In this document: piece after piece, positions 25,249 to 34,574 of the stretch
Layout: each line of letters starts with the position of its first letter
Numbering within the stretch: the stretch's first letter is position 1
Source: Mucilaginibacter gossypiicola
Lineage (GTDB): Bacteria; Bacteroidota; Bacteroidia; Sphingobacteriales; Sphingobacteriaceae
Direction: 5' to 3'
Assembly: GCF_900110105.1 (NCBI RefSeq)
Contig: NZ_FOCL01000003.1
Span: 186,001 to 250,000 of the forward strand
DNA: 64,000 nt
Program-made: the position numbers and the translations under genes
Notes under the pieces: model-generated
Databases searched by the model: none
Seen by the model: only the letters and a program-made list of their open reading frames with translations
Told to the model about the DNA's origin: nothing

Positions 25249-26352
25249 ATGATGAAAAGAGAAACGCTGTTTTCCGGCATCTCAGCTTTGCTACTACTTG
25301 CCGCCTGTAAAGGCAAAACCCCTCCTGCTGTTGAAAACAAACAGGTAACGGTGAGCGATTCGATGGCAAAAATTATTACTATCGATACTGCCAAAATCGC
25401 TACCATAAAAAATGAACTTACTCTTTCGGGCGAGGTATCATATGATGACAATGCTGTTGTTAAAGTATTCCCTTTCTCAAGCGGACAGGTGTTGGATGTA
25501 AAAGTTTCACTTGGCGATAAGGTAAGCAAAGGTCAAACTTTGGCCATTGTGCGCAGTGCCGATGTTGCCGGTAACTATACTGATTTGAGTTCTTCAAAAT
25601 CAGATCTTGCCATTTACAAACGTCAGTTAGAGCAGGCAGAATATTTGTACAAAAACGGGATCTCAAGCGAGCGCGATTATACCGAGGCTAAAGAAAACTA
25701 CAACAAAGCCGAAGCGGCTTATAACAAGGTGCAACAACAAATTGCAATCAACGGCGGTGGTAATACCAGCCCGGGTGGTACCCTGGTTATCAAGGCTCCG
25801 GAAAGCGGCTTTGTGGTTGAAAAAAACATTACTGCAGGCGGCTTTATCCGCCCGGATAACGCAAACAGCATGTTTACCATATCAAACATGAAAGATGTTT
25901 GGATCTGGGCCAACGTATTTGAGTCGGACATTAGCCGTGTTAAGGTAGGTTACACCGCAAAAGTTACAACCATTGCTTACCCTGACAAAGTATTTACAGG
26001 TAAAGTTGATGCAGTAAGTTCTGTGCTTGATCCTGACAACAAGGTATTAAAGATTAAAATCGTGTTACCTAACGATGGCATGCTGCTTAAGCCGGAAATG
26101 TTCACAAGCGTTGTGATAGCTAACAGCGAAAAAGCACAGTCGGTTGCTATACCTGCCAAAGCGGTGGTTTACGATAACAGCAAAAACTTTGTAGTAGTAT
26201 ACAACAGTAAAGACGATTTAAAAGTGCGCCAGGTGTCAGTTATCAAAACCGTTGAGGACACCACTTATATATCATCTGGTTTGCAGGCCGGCGACAAGAT
26301 CATATCTAAAAATCAGTTACTTTTTTATGATGCCATTGCAGGCAACAACTAA
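25249..26352 (+). CDS. Periplasmic adaptor subunit of heavy-metal RND efflux (CzcB-like)
   Basis: 367 residues. A lipobox LLLAAC near residue 20 marks it as a lipoprotein. Order: beta-barrel strand, biotinyl/lipoyl-like half (GQVLDVKVSLGDKVSKGQTL), alpha-helical hairpin (about 110-165), second lipoyl half (VIKAPESGFVVEKNITAGGF), beta-barrel (VWANVFESDISRVKVG-like) and a membrane-proximal domain. It bridges the TolC-type channel and the CzcA pump. There is no His-rich metal-binding extension, so metal choice is not evident here. Confidence 0.9.
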   Translation: MMKRETLFSGISALLLLAACKGKTPPAVENKQVTVSDSMAKIITIDTAKIATIKNELTLSGEVSYDDNAVVKVFPFSSGQVLDVKVSLGDKVSKGQTLAIVRSADVAGNYTDLSSSKSDLAIYKRQLEQAEYLYKNGISSERDYTEAKENYNKAEAAYNKVQQQIAINGGGNTSPGGTLVIKAPESGFVVEKNITAGGFIRPDNANSMFTISNMKDVWIWANVFESDISRVKVGYTAKVTTIAYPDKVFTGKVDAVSSVLDPDNKVLKIKIVLPNDGMLLKPEMFTSVVIANSEKAQSVAIPAKAVVYDNSKNFVVVYNSKDDLKVRQVSVIKTVEDTTYISSGLQAGDKIISKNQLLFYDAIAGNN

Positions 26353-26419
26353 GTACCGGTAAACTGAAAATTGCCAGGCTTAATTTCTGGCAGCCACGTT
26401 TTTAAACAGAGATACTACA

Positions 26420-29400
26420 ATGAACAAGTTCATCAAAAATATTATATACTTCTCGCTCAGGCACCGCTACTTTGTGTTTTTCATGACACTGGTACTGGTT
26501 GTATTGGGTATCTGGAGCTACTCCAACACCCCCATCGAGACTTTCCCCGACGTAACTAATACGCAGATCATTATCATAGCCCAATGGCCTGGCCGTAGTG
26601 CCGAGGAAATGGAAAAAATGGTTACCATACCTATGGAAACCGTTTTAAACTCGGTACAGAAAAAAGCTAATCTACGTACCACATCATCATTCGGTTTATC
26701 ATATGTCCGCATTATTTTTGATGATGATGTTGATGATGCATTTGCACGCCAACAAGTATTAAGCCGCCTGGGCAATGCCGATTTACCCGATGGTGTTAAA
26801 CCCGAGGTTGAACCGCCATATGGCCCAACGGGTGAAATTTTCCGTTATACTTTAAAAAGCCATACCAAATCATTACATGACCTTACCGCCATACAGGATT
26901 GGGTGCTTGACCGTCAGTTTAAATCAATTCCAGGCGTAGCCGACGTTAACAGCTTTGGCGGTGAAGAAAAAACATATGAAGTAAGCGTAAATCCTTCGTT
27001 ACTACAAAAATACGGACTAACCTCGCTTGATGTTTACACCGCACTTAACCGCAGTAACATTAACGTAGGCGGCGATATTATCGAAAAAAACGACCAGGCT
27101 TATGTAGTGCGTGGTATCGGTTTGATTAATAATATTGACGAGATCCAGAATATCATCATTAAAAACGTTAATAACGTACCTATCCTGGCACGCGATATCG
27201 CCGAAATTAAAGAAGGCGGCTTACCACGTTTAGGCCAGGTTGGCCGCGATAAAAACAACGATGTTATTGAAGGCATTGTGGTAATGCGTAAAGGCGAAAA
27301 CCCTGCCGAAGTATTAAAGTTGATTAACCAAAAGGTTGTTGACCTTAACAAAAGTGTGTTACCAGCGGATGTAAAAATCTCCACTTTTTACGACCGTACC
27401 AACCTGATGGATTTTTGTACCGAAACTGTTATCCACAACCTTTGCGAAGGTATTATACTGGTAACTGTTATCGTGTTGCTATTTATGGCCGACTGGCGTA
27501 CTACGCTTACGGTGGCTATCATTATACCGTTGGCCTTGTTATTTGCCTTTATCTGTTTACGGCTAAAGGGTATGAGTGCCAACCTGCTCTCGATGGGTGC
27601 CGTGGATTTTGGTATCATTATAGATGGCGCGGTGGTGATGGTTGAGGGTATTTTTGTGGCACTTGATCACAGGGCCAAGGAAGTAGGCATGCAAAAATTC
27701 AACGGGCTGGCTAAACTTGGCTTGTTTAAGAATGTTGGTGCGGAAATGGGTAAAGCCATCTTCTTCTCTAAATTGATTATCCTTACCTGTTTGGTGCCAA
27801 TTTTCGCTTTCCAAAAAGTAGAAGGCAAAATGTTCTCGCCGCTTGCTTACACTTTAGGTTTTGCCTTATTAGGAGCATTGATCTTCACCCTTACGTTGGT
27901 ACCTGCCCTATCAAGTATATTGCTTAATAAAAACGTACGGGAAAAACATAATCCGGTAGTATTGTTTTTTGAACATGGCATACGCCGTATGTTTGGATAT
28001 ACGTATCGTAACCAAAAACTAAGCCTGATAGTGGCAGTAGCCTTTATGGCAGTCACCTTCTTCTCGGCTAAGTTTTTAGGATCAGAGTTTTTGCCGCAGC
28101 TTAATGAGGGTGCCCTTTGGGTAACGGCACAGTTGCCAATGAGTACCTCGCTGGAAAGCTCGGTTAAGGTAACTGATAAAATGAGGCAGATCCTTTCAAC
28201 CTACCCTGAGGTTAAACAAACACTATCGCAGGTTGGCCGTACTAACGATGGTACAGACCCTAAAGGTTTCTTTAACGTACAGATACAGGTTGACCTTTTA
28301 CCGAAAAAGGAATGGAAACGCAACATTACCCAGGAAGAACTCATAGCTGATATGGATAAAAAACTGAGTCAGTTTCCAGGTATTGTATTCAACTATTCAC
28401 AACCTATTATTGATAACGTGGCTGAGGCGGTTGCCGGTGTACCGGCGTCGATGGCTGTAAAAATATTCGGCCCCGATTTCCAGGTGCTCGATCAAAAAGC
28501 TGACTCGGTGATGGCCGTACTTAAAAAGATCCAGGGCGTTGAAGACCTTGGTATCTTGCGCAACCTTGGCCAGCCCGAGTTCCGCATTGAGCTTGACCAA
28601 CGTAAGATGGCCCTTTATGGTGTATCAACCGCCGATGCTAACTCAGTTATTGAGATGGCTATAGGCGGCAAAGCAGCATCGCAACTTTATGAAGGCGAAC
28701 GTAAATTTGACATCCGCATCCGTTATCAAAAACAATTCAGGGATACTCAAAGCAAAATCGAGAACCTGATGGTACCAACGTTAAATGGTTCAAAAATTGC
28801 TATCAAAGAGATCTCCAAGATCACCACACTAACCGGCCCGGCATTTATTTACCGCGATAACAACATGCGTTATATCGCCGTAAAATTCTCGGTGCGTGGC
28901 CGCGACTTAGGTAGTACCATAGCCGAAGCACAGGACAAAGTGGGTGCTGCCGTAAAACTGGATCAGGGCTATTCATTTACCTGGAACGGTGAATTTGAAA
29001 ACCAGATTAGGGCGTCAAACACTTTGGCACACGTTGTACCTATATGTTTACTGGTGATATTCCTGATCCTGTTCATCACCTTCGGTAATGCCAAAGACGC
29101 AGTGTTGGTAATTCTGAACGTACCGTTTGCATTGATAGGTGGTATTTTAGCGCTGCACATTACCGGCACTAACTTCAGTATCTCGGCTGGTATTGGTTTC
29201 ATAGCTTTGTTTGGTGTTTGTATCCAGAACGGCGTGATCCTGATCTCGGTGTTCAAGAAAAATCTTGAAGAAAAAATGCATCTTGATGAAGCTATTATGC
29301 AAGGTGTAATATCACGTGTTCGCCCGGTAGTAATGACCGCGCTGATGGCTGCTATTGGTTTGATGCCTGCAGCTATTTCAACCGGTATTGGTTCAGAAAC

Positions 29401-29557
29401 CCAAAAACCATTGGCTATTGTAGTAATAGGTGGCTTGGTAACTTCAACCATATTAACCTTACTGATATTGCCTATCATCTACGCTATAGTTTACCGTTTA
29501 ATTCACCGCCGTGAAAACCGTAAACTGTTGAAGAAGGTTGGCATGATAAAAGGATAA
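26420..29557 (+). CDS. CzcA-family heavy-metal efflux RND pump
   Basis: 1045 residues, the normal HME-RND length, with 12 membrane segments and two large periplasmic loops. The opening NTPIETFPDVTNTQIIIIA and the TM4 block SMGAVDFGIIIDGAVVMVEG match proton-driven metal exporters. The DFG..IDGAVV pattern is the CzcA/CnrA kind (Zn/Co/Ni/Cd) rather than the CusA kind (Cu/Ag); this assignment rests on motif memory. It is the third gene of the operon with the outer-membrane channel and adaptor. No metal-sensing regulator is adjacent. Confidence 0.93.
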   Translation: MNKFIKNIIYFSLRHRYFVFFMTLVLVVLGIWSYSNTPIETFPDVTNTQIIIIAQWPGRSAEEMEKMVTIPMETVLNSVQKKANLRTTSSFGLSYVRIIFDDDVDDAFARQQVLSRLGNADLPDGVKPEVEPPYGPTGEIFRYTLKSHTKSLHDLTAIQDWVLDRQFKSIPGVADVNSFGGEEKTYEVSVNPSLLQKYGLTSLDVYTALNRSNINVGGDIIEKNDQAYVVRGIGLINNIDEIQNIIIKNVNNVPILARDIAEIKEGGLPRLGQVGRDKNNDVIEGIVVMRKGENPAEVLKLINQKVVDLNKSVLPADVKISTFYDRTNLMDFCTETVIHNLCEGIILVTVIVLLFMADWRTTLTVAIIIPLALLFAFICLRLKGMSANLLSMGAVDFGIIIDGAVVMVEGIFVALDHRAKEVGMQKFNGLAKLGLFKNVGAEMGKAIFFSKLIILTCLVPIFAFQKVEGKMFSPLAYTLGFALLGALIFTLTLVPALSSILLNKNVREKHNPVVLFFEHGIRRMFGYTYRNQKLSLIVAVAFMAVTFFSAKFLGSEFLPQLNEGALWVTAQLPMSTSLESSVKVTDKMRQILSTYPEVKQTLSQVGRTNDGTDPKGFFNVQIQVDLLPKKEWKRNITQEELIADMDKKLSQFPGIVFNYSQPIIDNVAEAVAGVPASMAVKIFGPDFQVLDQKADSVMAVLKKIQGVEDLGILRNLGQPEFRIELDQRKMALYGVSTADANSVIEMAIGGKAASQLYEGERKFDIRIRYQKQFRDTQSKIENLMVPTLNGSKIAIKEISKITTLTGPAFIYRDNNMRYIAVKFSVRGRDLGSTIAEAQDKVGAAVKLDQGYSFTWNGEFENQIRASNTLAHVVPICLLVIFLILFITFGNAKDAVLVILNVPFALIGGILALHITGTNFSISAGIGFIALFGVCIQNGVILISVFKKNLEEKMHLDEAIMQGVISRVRPVVMTALMAAIGLMPAAISTGIGSETQKPLAIVVIGGLVTSTILTLLILPIIYAIVYRLIHRRENRKLLKKVGMIKG

Positions 29558-29627
29558 GATTGAGCACCAATTAGTTCGAATTAAACCGAATTTCATGAAT
29601 TGGTTGTTCTAATAAAATTTAACAAGT

Positions 29628-29709
29628 CGTCATTGCGAGGAACGAAGCAATCCCCTACTTACAGAGCCGCTCTGCATAGTTTGGGATTGCTTCGTTCCTC
29701 GCAATGACG
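29628..29709. repeat. GTCATTGCGAGG-type inverted repeat, copy 2
   Basis: CGTCATTGCGAGGAACGAAG and its reverse complement (CTTCGTTCCTCGCAATGACG) form long nearly perfect arms around about 38 nt. It is the same family as 4187-4270. It lies after the RND operon and may act as its terminator. The rest of the 294-nt gap shows no gene. Confidence 0.8.
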
Positions 29710-29851
29710 TTTTGGGGCTATGCATTCTTCGCACGGTTGCTATTTATTGCGTCCAATCAGGTAATAAATAGTGACCGTTCCTGTTAGTAAATATTCATGG
29801 TAATTAGTGTAATTTGTGCACACTCAAATCATATAATTGGTTTTTAATAAT

Positions 29852-32800
29852 ATGTCATTCATAAAGCCCGTATTCCGTTCTGCTTTACCGGTCGCCTTGT
29901 TGCTTGTTCTGCCGTTTTTATCATCGGCACAAAAGAAAAAAGAAAAGGATAAAGACTATGCCCAACTGGTTGATCCTTTTATCGGTACCGGCGGGCATGG
30001 GCACACCTACCCCGGCGCGGTAATGCCCTTTGGCATGGTACAACTGAGCCCGGATACGCGGCTGGAAGGTTGGGATGGCTGCTCGGGCTACCATTATACC
30101 GATAGTTTGGTTTATGGCTTTTCGCACACTCACTTGAGCGGCACCGGAGTACCCGATTATTGTGATGTGCTGTTTATGCCAACCACCGGCGATCCTAAAT
30201 TCAAAAACACTGAATATCGCTCTCACTTCAGTAAAAAAAATGAAAGTGCTACACCCGGCTACTACCATACCTTGCTCGATAAATACAACATTGGCGTTGA
30301 GCTAACAGCTACAACCCGTGTGGGGGTTCACCGCTATACTTATCCATCGGCCGATAAGGCCAATATTATCATCGATCTGCAGCATCGTGATGAAGTGCTT
30401 GATTCATGGATTGAGGTAGTAAATGATCATGAAGTGCGTGGGTTTCGCATGTCGAAATCATGGGCCGATAAACAGCAGGTATATTTTTATGCCAAATTTT
30501 CAAAGCCTTTTAAAACCTACGGTATAGCATTAAATAACGAGGTTCAGAATGGACAAAGCAAAGTTCAGGGCAAAAACATCAAGCTGTTTTTACAGTTTGA
30601 TAATCCCGGCGAAGTGATCAGTAAAGTAGGGATCTCTTCTGTAAGCACTGAAGGTGCATTGAAAAACCTGGATGCCGAAGTGCCTGATTTCGATTTTAAA
30701 AAGATTCAGAAGGATGCTAAAATAGCCTGGAACCATGAACTTAATAAAATTCAGGTTGAGGGTGGCGCTCCTGCACCTTCAACTCAAGCACAAGCGGTAG
30801 GTGGTACCGGGCCATACAGCTATGCCCCTCCTGCCAAAAAAGTAGTTCAGCCCGATTATGCTAAAATAAAGCAGACTATATTTTACACCGCGTTATATCA
30901 CAGCATGATAGCGCCAAACATCTATAGCGATGTCGACGGGCAATACCGCGGCATGGATCAGCAGGTGCATACAGCCCAGGGCTTTGATTATTATACCGTG
31001 TTTTCCCTATGGGATACCTACCGGGCCGAGAACCCGTTGCTGACTTTGATATACCGTAAACGTACCCTTGATTTCATCAAAAGCTTTATGGCCATGTATG
31101 ACCAGGGTGGTTTATTACCGATATGGCCCCTGGCTACTACCGAGACTTTTTGTATGATCGGTAACCATTCTATACCTGTTATTGTAGATGCTTATGCTAA
31201 AGGCATCCATGATTTTGATGCCGAGAAAGCCTTTACGGCGATGAAAGCCGCCGTAAACCGAAATCAGTTTGGCCTGGATAATTATCGCAAAAATGGTGCG
31301 GTACAATCAGACGTAGAAGATGCCTCTGTATCAAAAACCTTAGAGTACGCTTATGATGATTGGTGTATTGCGCAGATGGCCAAAATGCTTAATAAAACTG
31401 ACGATTATACACAGTATATTCAGCGTGCCCAATACTGGAAAAACGTTTTCAACAATCAAAATACCTTTATGCAGGCCCGCGCAAACGGAGGCTGGCTGGA
31501 ACCTTTTGATCCTACGGAAATCAACGGTAATTACACCGAGGGAAACTCGTGGCAATACTCGTTTTTGGTACCACATGATGTAGAAACCCTGATTGATAAA
31601 ATGGGCGGCAAACAGGCTTTTGAAAGCAAGCTTGATGAACTATTCAGCACACAATCAAAATTAAGTGGTAGCGATATTCCGGATGTTGCCGGTTTGATAG
31701 GGCAATATGCGCATGGTAACGAGCCAAGTCATCACATGGCTTACCTGTACAACTTCACCGATTCGCCGGATAAAACGCAGTTTTATGTAAGCCGCATTTT
31801 ACGCGAGGAATACAGCAACAAACCTGATGGTTTAGCAGGAAATGAGGATTGCGGACAGATGTCGGCCTGGTATGTGATGAGCTCGTTGGGCATTTATAAC
31901 ATCGCTCCCGGCCAGCAGGATTTCCAGATCGGCATACCACAGTTTGATAAGGCAGTGATCAGTCTGGAGAATGGCAAAAAATTCAATATCATCAACCCTG
32001 GCGCAGGGATTACCCGGAGCAATATCTACCTGCAGGGCATGAACCTTGATAAAAAAGTATACAGCAAGCTTTTTATGAATTATGATGATATTGTAAAGGG
32101 CGGCGATTTTGAAGTATTCACCGGCAGGTTGGCTAACAAGATCTTTACCCAGGACCTGGAAAAACCTGTTTCGAAAATTACAGATAACCTGATTATTCCT
32201 AATCCATATATCATTGCGCCGGCCAAGTCATTCAAGCAGCCATTCAGTATCCAGATCAAAGATCAGGATGCCGATGCGAAGATCTATTATACACTTGATG
32301 GCTCGGCTCCTACGGCAGCATCAACGCCCTATACGCAGCCTGTTAATATTACAGATAACATCACGATAAAAGCCCTCGCCATAAAAGATGGAAAAAGTAG
32401 CTTTGTTGACGAGGCAAGTTTTATCAAACTCCGGAACGATATTAAACTGACCATAATTAACAAATACCTGCCCAACTACCCGGCTAAAGGAGATGAATCA
32501 TTAATTGACGGACAACATGGAACTACCAACTGGCGCTTAGGGAATTGGCAGGGCTACCAGGGTAAAGATTTTATTGCCGTTGTTGATATGAGCGCGGTTA
32601 AGCTTATAAAACAGATCAGCATAAGTACACTGCAGGATAGCCGCGCATGGATCGTGTTCCCTAAATATGTACAGTTCTGGACATCAAACGATGGCAAAAC
32701 CTATAAACTGGCCACTACCGTTAATACCAAAGTCGATATTAAGGATACCAACGTACAAACACAAGAGTTTACGGCTCCACTAAATACCAATGCCCGTTAC

Positions 32801-32899
32801 ATTAAACTGATTGCCAAGCAATACGGCCCTCTCCCGGAATGGCACGAGAACAAAGGCAGTCAATCCTACATTTTTGCGGATGAAATAACCGTGGAGTAA
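29852..32899 (+). CDS. GH92 family alpha-mannosidase with C-terminal accessory domains
   Basis: 1015 residues with a signal peptide ending FLSSAQ. GH92 blocks: YAQLVDPFIGTGGHGHTYPG, VMPFGMVQLSPDTRL, GYHYTDSLVYGFSHTHLSG, FSLWDTYRAENPL, and LAGNEDCGQMSAWYVMSSLG near the acid/base region. Family enzymes are calcium-dependent exo-alpha-mannosidases acting on N-glycan or yeast mannan. Residues about 770-850 (KIYYTLDGSAPTAAS) match the chitobiase C-terminal-like fold, and the last 120 residues a discoidin (F5/8) module likely to bind sugar. The ATG at 29852 is preferred over a TTG 15 nt upstream. It is not inside a SusCD locus here. Confidence 0.93.
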   Translation: MSFIKPVFRSALPVALLLVLPFLSSAQKKKEKDKDYAQLVDPFIGTGGHGHTYPGAVMPFGMVQLSPDTRLEGWDGCSGYHYTDSLVYGFSHTHLSGTGVPDYCDVLFMPTTGDPKFKNTEYRSHFSKKNESATPGYYHTLLDKYNIGVELTATTRVGVHRYTYPSADKANIIIDLQHRDEVLDSWIEVVNDHEVRGFRMSKSWADKQQVYFYAKFSKPFKTYGIALNNEVQNGQSKVQGKNIKLFLQFDNPGEVISKVGISSVSTEGALKNLDAEVPDFDFKKIQKDAKIAWNHELNKIQVEGGAPAPSTQAQAVGGTGPYSYAPPAKKVVQPDYAKIKQTIFYTALYHSMIAPNIYSDVDGQYRGMDQQVHTAQGFDYYTVFSLWDTYRAENPLLTLIYRKRTLDFIKSFMAMYDQGGLLPIWPLATTETFCMIGNHSIPVIVDAYAKGIHDFDAEKAFTAMKAAVNRNQFGLDNYRKNGAVQSDVEDASVSKTLEYAYDDWCIAQMAKMLNKTDDYTQYIQRAQYWKNVFNNQNTFMQARANGGWLEPFDPTEINGNYTEGNSWQYSFLVPHDVETLIDKMGGKQAFESKLDELFSTQSKLSGSDIPDVAGLIGQYAHGNEPSHHMAYLYNFTDSPDKTQFYVSRILREEYSNKPDGLAGNEDCGQMSAWYVMSSLGIYNIAPGQQDFQIGIPQFDKAVISLENGKKFNIINPGAGITRSNIYLQGMNLDKKVYSKLFMNYDDIVKGGDFEVFTGRLANKIFTQDLEKPVSKITDNLIIPNPYIIAPAKSFKQPFSIQIKDQDADAKIYYTLDGSAPTAASTPYTQPVNITDNITIKALAIKDGKSSFVDEASFIKLRNDIKLTIINKYLPNYPAKGDESLIDGQHGTTNWRLGNWQGYQGKDFIAVVDMSAVKLIKQISISTLQDSRAWIVFPKYVQFWTSNDGKTYKLATTVNTKVDIKDTNVQTQEFTAPLNTNARYIKLIAKQYGPLPEWHENKGSQSYIFADEITVE

Positions 32900-33019
32900 T
32901 TTGTAGATGTGCGAATTTCAGATGTGCGGATGTGCAAATGAATAAAGCCCGATGTTTAAAAATGAATAAAACTATTTCATTTTTAAACGGTTAGCTTTAT
33001 ACAAAAAACTTTACCACAC

Positions 33020-33388
33020 ATGGAAAATTACAAACCTACTACTGACGACGGTAAGACCGCCGGCATCATCAGTTATCTTACGCTCATTGGCTGGCTCATT
33101 GCCTATTTTGCTTTGTACACTAACAATAAAACGCCGCTGGCGGCTTACCAGTTAAGGCAAACTTTATTGTTTCACCTGGCTTCAATACTGGTTTCATGGG
33201 TTGCCGGTTTTATTATAGGCCTGGCCTTTATTACGTCAGGCGTATTCATCGGCGTATCCATTATCTGGATAATACGTTTAGGCTTTTTTGTTATATGGAT
33301 CATTGGCTTCATAGGTGCTATTAATGGCGAAAGAAAACCAATGCCACTTATCGGCGAACCGGCACAAAATATGTTTTCGGGGATTTAA
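33020..33388 (+). CDS. DUF4870 small membrane protein
   Basis: 122 residues. The pattern DGKTAGIISYLTLIGWLIAY, then LAAYQLRQTLLFHL and a C-terminal GAINGERKPMPLIGE is DUF4870 (Tic20-like). Three or four membrane helices. Function unknown in bacteria. A 33-bp palindrome lies between this gene and the convergent PPK2 gene. Confidence 0.82.
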   Translation: MENYKPTTDDGKTAGIISYLTLIGWLIAYFALYTNNKTPLAAYQLRQTLLFHLASILVSWVAGFIIGLAFITSGVFIGVSIIWIIRLGFFVIWIIGFIGAINGERKPMPLIGEPAQNMFSGI

Positions 33389-33408
33389 ACATCTATTTTA
33401 TGCTCCCC

Positions 33409-33441
33409 AGACTTACGAAGTTTTAAAAACTTCGTAAGTCT
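33409..33441. repeat. 33-bp palindromic repeat, copy 2
   Basis: The same 16-bp arms as at 12997-13029 (AGACTTACGAAGTTTT and AAAACTTCGTAAGTCT) with central A instead of G. It sits between convergent DUF4870 and PPK2 genes, where it could act as a two-way terminator. Confidence 0.85.
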
Positions 33442-33452
33442 TCACGCTTAGC

Positions 33453-34331
33453 TTATTGTTTTTCCAGAAGCTGCTTTGCCTCCTGTAGTTTTTCCATTTC
33501 CTCTTTAGGTAAAACCGGAAATTCCAGTTTCAACTCTTTCAAAGTATCACGTATTATCGTTGAAATGGCAATACGGGTAAACCATTTTTTATCCGCCGGG
33601 ATAACATACCAGGGGCAATCATCTGTCGATGTTTCGTTGATAGCTTTTTCATAAGCGCTCATATACTCATCCCAATGTTCCCGCTCCGTTATGTCACTGG
33701 CCTGAAATTTCCAATTCTTTGCCGCGTTGTCTATCCGTTTTAAAAAACGCTTTTTTTGCTCCTGCTTGGATACATTCAGGAAAAACTTGATCACAATAGT
33801 ACCGTTGCTGTGGATGTGCTTTTCAAAATTACGGATGCTTTCGTACCGTTGATCCCAAAACTTCTTGTCAATGTCATTCACATCCTTTATGTAAGGGTTA
33901 TTCTCCTTCAAAGCCAGTTCGGGATGCACCTTAACTACCAGCACATTTTCATAATGTGATCGGTTATGAATGCCTATCCTCCCTCTTTCGGGCAGGGCTT
34001 TATAATGCCGCCATAAAAAGTCGTGATCATAGTCTTCAGAACTTGGTTGTTTAAAACTATATACCTGGCAAGCCTGCGGGTTTAAGCCCGACATGGTGTG
34101 CGCTATAGCACTATCCTTTCCGGCCGCGTCCATTGCCTGAAAAATGATAAGCAATGAATAATTGTTTGAGGCATAAAGCTGGGCCTGCAATTTGAAAGTA
34201 TCACCTATTAATTCGGTTAGCGCAGCGCCGGCATCTTCTTTTTCATAGCCATCACTAAACGCAGGATCATGATCCTTCAGCGAAAATTTCGAATCACTTT
34301 TTACTCTAAACTGTTCTGTCAAACTTTTCAT
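33453..34331 (-). CDS. Polyphosphate kinase 2 family protein (class III-like)
   Basis: 292 residues, a single-domain PPK2. Walker A is IFQAMDAAGKDSAI and the Walker B/lid region is GIHNRSHYENVLVVKVHPE; SGLNPQACQVYSFKQPSSED and HDFLWRHYKALPERGRI also match. Enzymes of this family transfer phosphate from polyphosphate to AMP or ADP. Wording resembles class III enzymes (AMP to ATP). The usual IFNRSHYE is IHNRSHYE here, a small deviation. Cytoplasmic. No polyphosphatase or PPK1 is nearby. Confidence 0.9.
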   Translation of the reverse strand: MKSLTEQFRVKSDSKFSLKDHDPAFSDGYEKEDAGAALTELIGDTFKLQAQLYASNNYSLLIIFQAMDAAGKDSAIAHTMSGLNPQACQVYSFKQPSSEDYDHDFLWRHYKALPERGRIGIHNRSHYENVLVVKVHPELALKENNPYIKDVNDIDKKFWDQRYESIRNFEKHIHSNGTIVIKFFLNVSKQEQKKRFLKRIDNAAKNWKFQASDITEREHWDEYMSAYEKAINETSTDDCPWYVIPADKKWFTRIAISTIIRDTLKELKLEFPVLPKEEMEKLQEAKQLLEKQ

Positions 34332-34520
34332 ATTAATAAATATCTGTATTAAGTATAAAAAACACGATAAAGTTTTATCAACTATATTTAAAACAGACCC
34401 GGCAACAAGTGATTTTTAATATCCAAACAGCTTTTGATTTATTTATTGTGTACTTTGCACATCATAAATATGTATCATGCCAGTGTTAACCTAAAATTTA
34501 CCTGTCTATTTTACGTTGTT

Positions 34521-34528
34521 TATATTTG
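34521..34528 (+). promoter_or_regulatory. -7 promoter element of the PBP1A gene
   Basis: TATATTTG is a full TAnnTTTG match, 46 nt before the ATG at 34575. No clean -33 TTTG at 19-21 nt. Confidence 0.45.
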
Positions 34529-34574
34529 TTAAACGGCATTATGATGTAGTGCTATAATTTTTCATCTTTACCCA

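Noticed and set aside
28969..29478. 169-codon minus-strand ORF
   Set aside because: Antisense to the CzcA pump gene, mirrors its codon pattern and has no recognisable domain.
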